Of a stretch of 64,000 nt of DNA, positions 63,479-64,000 are shown one piece after another. The notes beneath the pieces are model-generated. The model saw only the letters and a program-made list of their open reading frames with translations, was not told the origin of the DNA and ran no database searches. The DNA comes from Micromonospora olivasterospora. Its GTDB lineage: Bacteria > Actinomycetota > Actinomycetes > Mycobacteriales > Micromonosporaceae. The stretch is from NCBI RefSeq assembly GCF_007830265.1, contig NZ_VLKE01000001.1, forward strand, positions 5,828,001 through 5,892,000, written 5' to 3'. The position numbers and the translations under genes were made by a program. Each line of letters begins with the position of its first letter. The first letter of the stretch is position 1.

Positions 63479-64000
63479 GCGACCCGGGCCGGCCCCGGCA
63501 AGCACCGCTGCCCGCCCCTCCCGAGGGCAGCCGGTGGGTGCGCGACCCGGACGAGGCCCAGGCCCTGTTCGACCAACACGCCGACCACATCGCCACCACC
63601 ACAGCGCAGCGAGACCAGCTGCGGCAGTTGTGGCACGCCCTGATCGACCGGATGGACGACAACGGAACCATCACCGCCAGCGAGCCAGACCTCGCCACGG
63701 CGACATCCACACCGCAGCCGACGGTGCATTACCGGATCGGGGTATTGCGCGACCGTGGTCTGCTGCAGCGGGTCCAGGAAGCACACGGTCGCGGGGCGGC
63801 GCGGTACGGGGTGAGCGACCCGGGCCGGCCCCGGCAAGCACCGGTGCCCGGCCCTGCCCTCGGACCGCACCGCCCACAAGGTGAAAATCTGTCCTGGCTG
63901 GACCACGGAGCTACGGCGCCGATACCCGGGCCGGCACCCGCCTCGCCGACGGGCACGGACCTGCCACAACTGCCCGGGCCGTGGGACGACCCGGACGCCC
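57962..64000 (+). repeat. Winged-helix unit array, 336-bp period, at least 11 units
   Basis: Units start at 57962, 58295 / 59144, 59480, 59816 / 60980, 61316, 61652 / 62870, 63206, 63541. Spacing within clusters is 336 nt (333 for the first pair, 335 across the frame break). Each unit has a start of the type DPDEARALFDQHADHIA, a first helix LRQLWHALIDRMDDNG, then ITAS, HTH DLAKATSTPRPTVRDRIGVL, RDRGLL, and a wing RVQEAHGRGAARYGVSDPG. This is the layout of MarR/GntR-type wHTH domains. Linker cassettes (LSWLDHGATAPIPGPAPAS, DDWADDGGNLGDWAIGQGPD) recur between clusters. 60373-60745 and 62293-62665 are near-identical at a 1920-bp offset. Confidence 0.88.
63475..64000 (+). CDS. Giant protein 2 continuation after the frame break (runs off window)
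   Basis: The frame beginning GTGAGCGACCCG at 63475 resumes the repeat protein (SDPGRPRQAPLPAPPEGSRW, unit 11, then the LSWLDHG linker) and stays open to the last base. The gene as designed therefore extends beyond the window, and 63478 is not its natural end. Confidence 0.75.
   Translation, partial: MSDPGRPRQAPLPAPPEGSRWVRDPDEAQALFDQHADHIATTTAQRDQLRQLWHALIDRMDDNGTITASEPDLATATSTPQPTVHYRIGVLRDRGLLQRVQEAHGRGAARYGVSDPGRPRQAPVPGPALGPHRPQGENLSWLDHGATAPIPGPAPASPTGTDLPQLPGPWDDPDA

Noticed and set aside
57962..63541. CRISPR or satellite DNA interpretation of the 336-bp repeats
   Set aside because: The repeats stay in one long reading frame and encode a recognisable winged-helix unit with protein-level conservation.
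1..64000. tRNA, rRNA or replication-origin features
   Set aside because: No tRNA cloverleaf, rRNA stretch, DnaA-box cluster or tRNA-type attachment site was recognised on reading either strand; a tRNA scan was not possible here.

Overview
The window is very GC-rich DNA with frequent GTG starts, tight ATGA/GTGA overlaps and typical actinomycete families (SARP and LAL-type regulators, Methyltransf_19, DUF1080, M28). A complete iniB-iniA-iniC locus, a minimal biarylitide cluster and abundant IS110-type elements fit a filamentous actinomycete, most likely Micromonosporaceae. The genus is an inference.

Layout. 1-4.9 kb: a SARP regulator (cut by the window edge) divergent from a probable disulfide-rich peptide cluster: an 8-Cys precursor, a membrane-anchored thioredoxin-like protein, an ABC exporter and an S26 signal peptidase, the last three overlapping; two gene remnants follow. 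4.9-13.7 kb: an envelope-stress locus with an IniR-like LuxR regulator and an Hsp70-like ATPase on the minus strand, divergent from iniB, iniA and iniC. iniA and iniC are joined by four perfect-register 59-bp repeats, each encoding a translationally coupled 20-residue micro-ORF. 13.7-15.2 kb: a PfpI/DJ-1 protein, a small Cys-rich protein and an IS256 remnant. 15.3-22.2 kb: giant gene 1 (split by one frameshift), with toxin-deaminase-like and OTU-like domains and five C-terminal HTH-like repeats. 22.2-27.7 kb: IS1634 remnant, H1-like protein, a 5'-truncated secreted sugar dehydrogenase/DUF1080 protein and an IS110 element with a candidate bridge RNA. 27.8-37.3 kb: G-rich tract, frameshifted cyanophycinase-like gene, heterodimeric ABC exporter, nitronate monooxygenase-like enzyme, secreted Pro-rich protein, GNAT protein and two small membrane/coiled-coil genes.

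37.6-39.0 kb: an 18-bp gene encoding MRYLH, followed by a perfect 14-bp hairpin and a cytochrome P450. This is a biarylitide-type RiPP cluster, among the smallest known. 39-49 kb: M28 peptidase, GH43-like protein, FkbM methyltransferase, membrane proteins, an atypical Nramp-like transporter with two PRC-barrel proteins, NUDIX, Methyltransf_19 and an MDR oxidoreductase. 49-53.4 kb: broken metallo-beta-lactamase and FHA genes beside a second IS110 element, then an IS1111-like element with subterminal inverted repeats. 53.7-64 kb: giant gene 2, whose N-terminal half is a paralogue of giant gene 1 but whose C-terminal half is a 336-bp-period array of at least eleven winged-helix units, running off the window.

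Two general cautions. First, at least eight frame breaks are all of the same kind (one base missing in or beside a G/C run). They hit otherwise intact conserved genes, so undercalled homopolymers are as likely as real mutations. Second, functions of the giant proteins are inferred from motifs and repeat architecture only.
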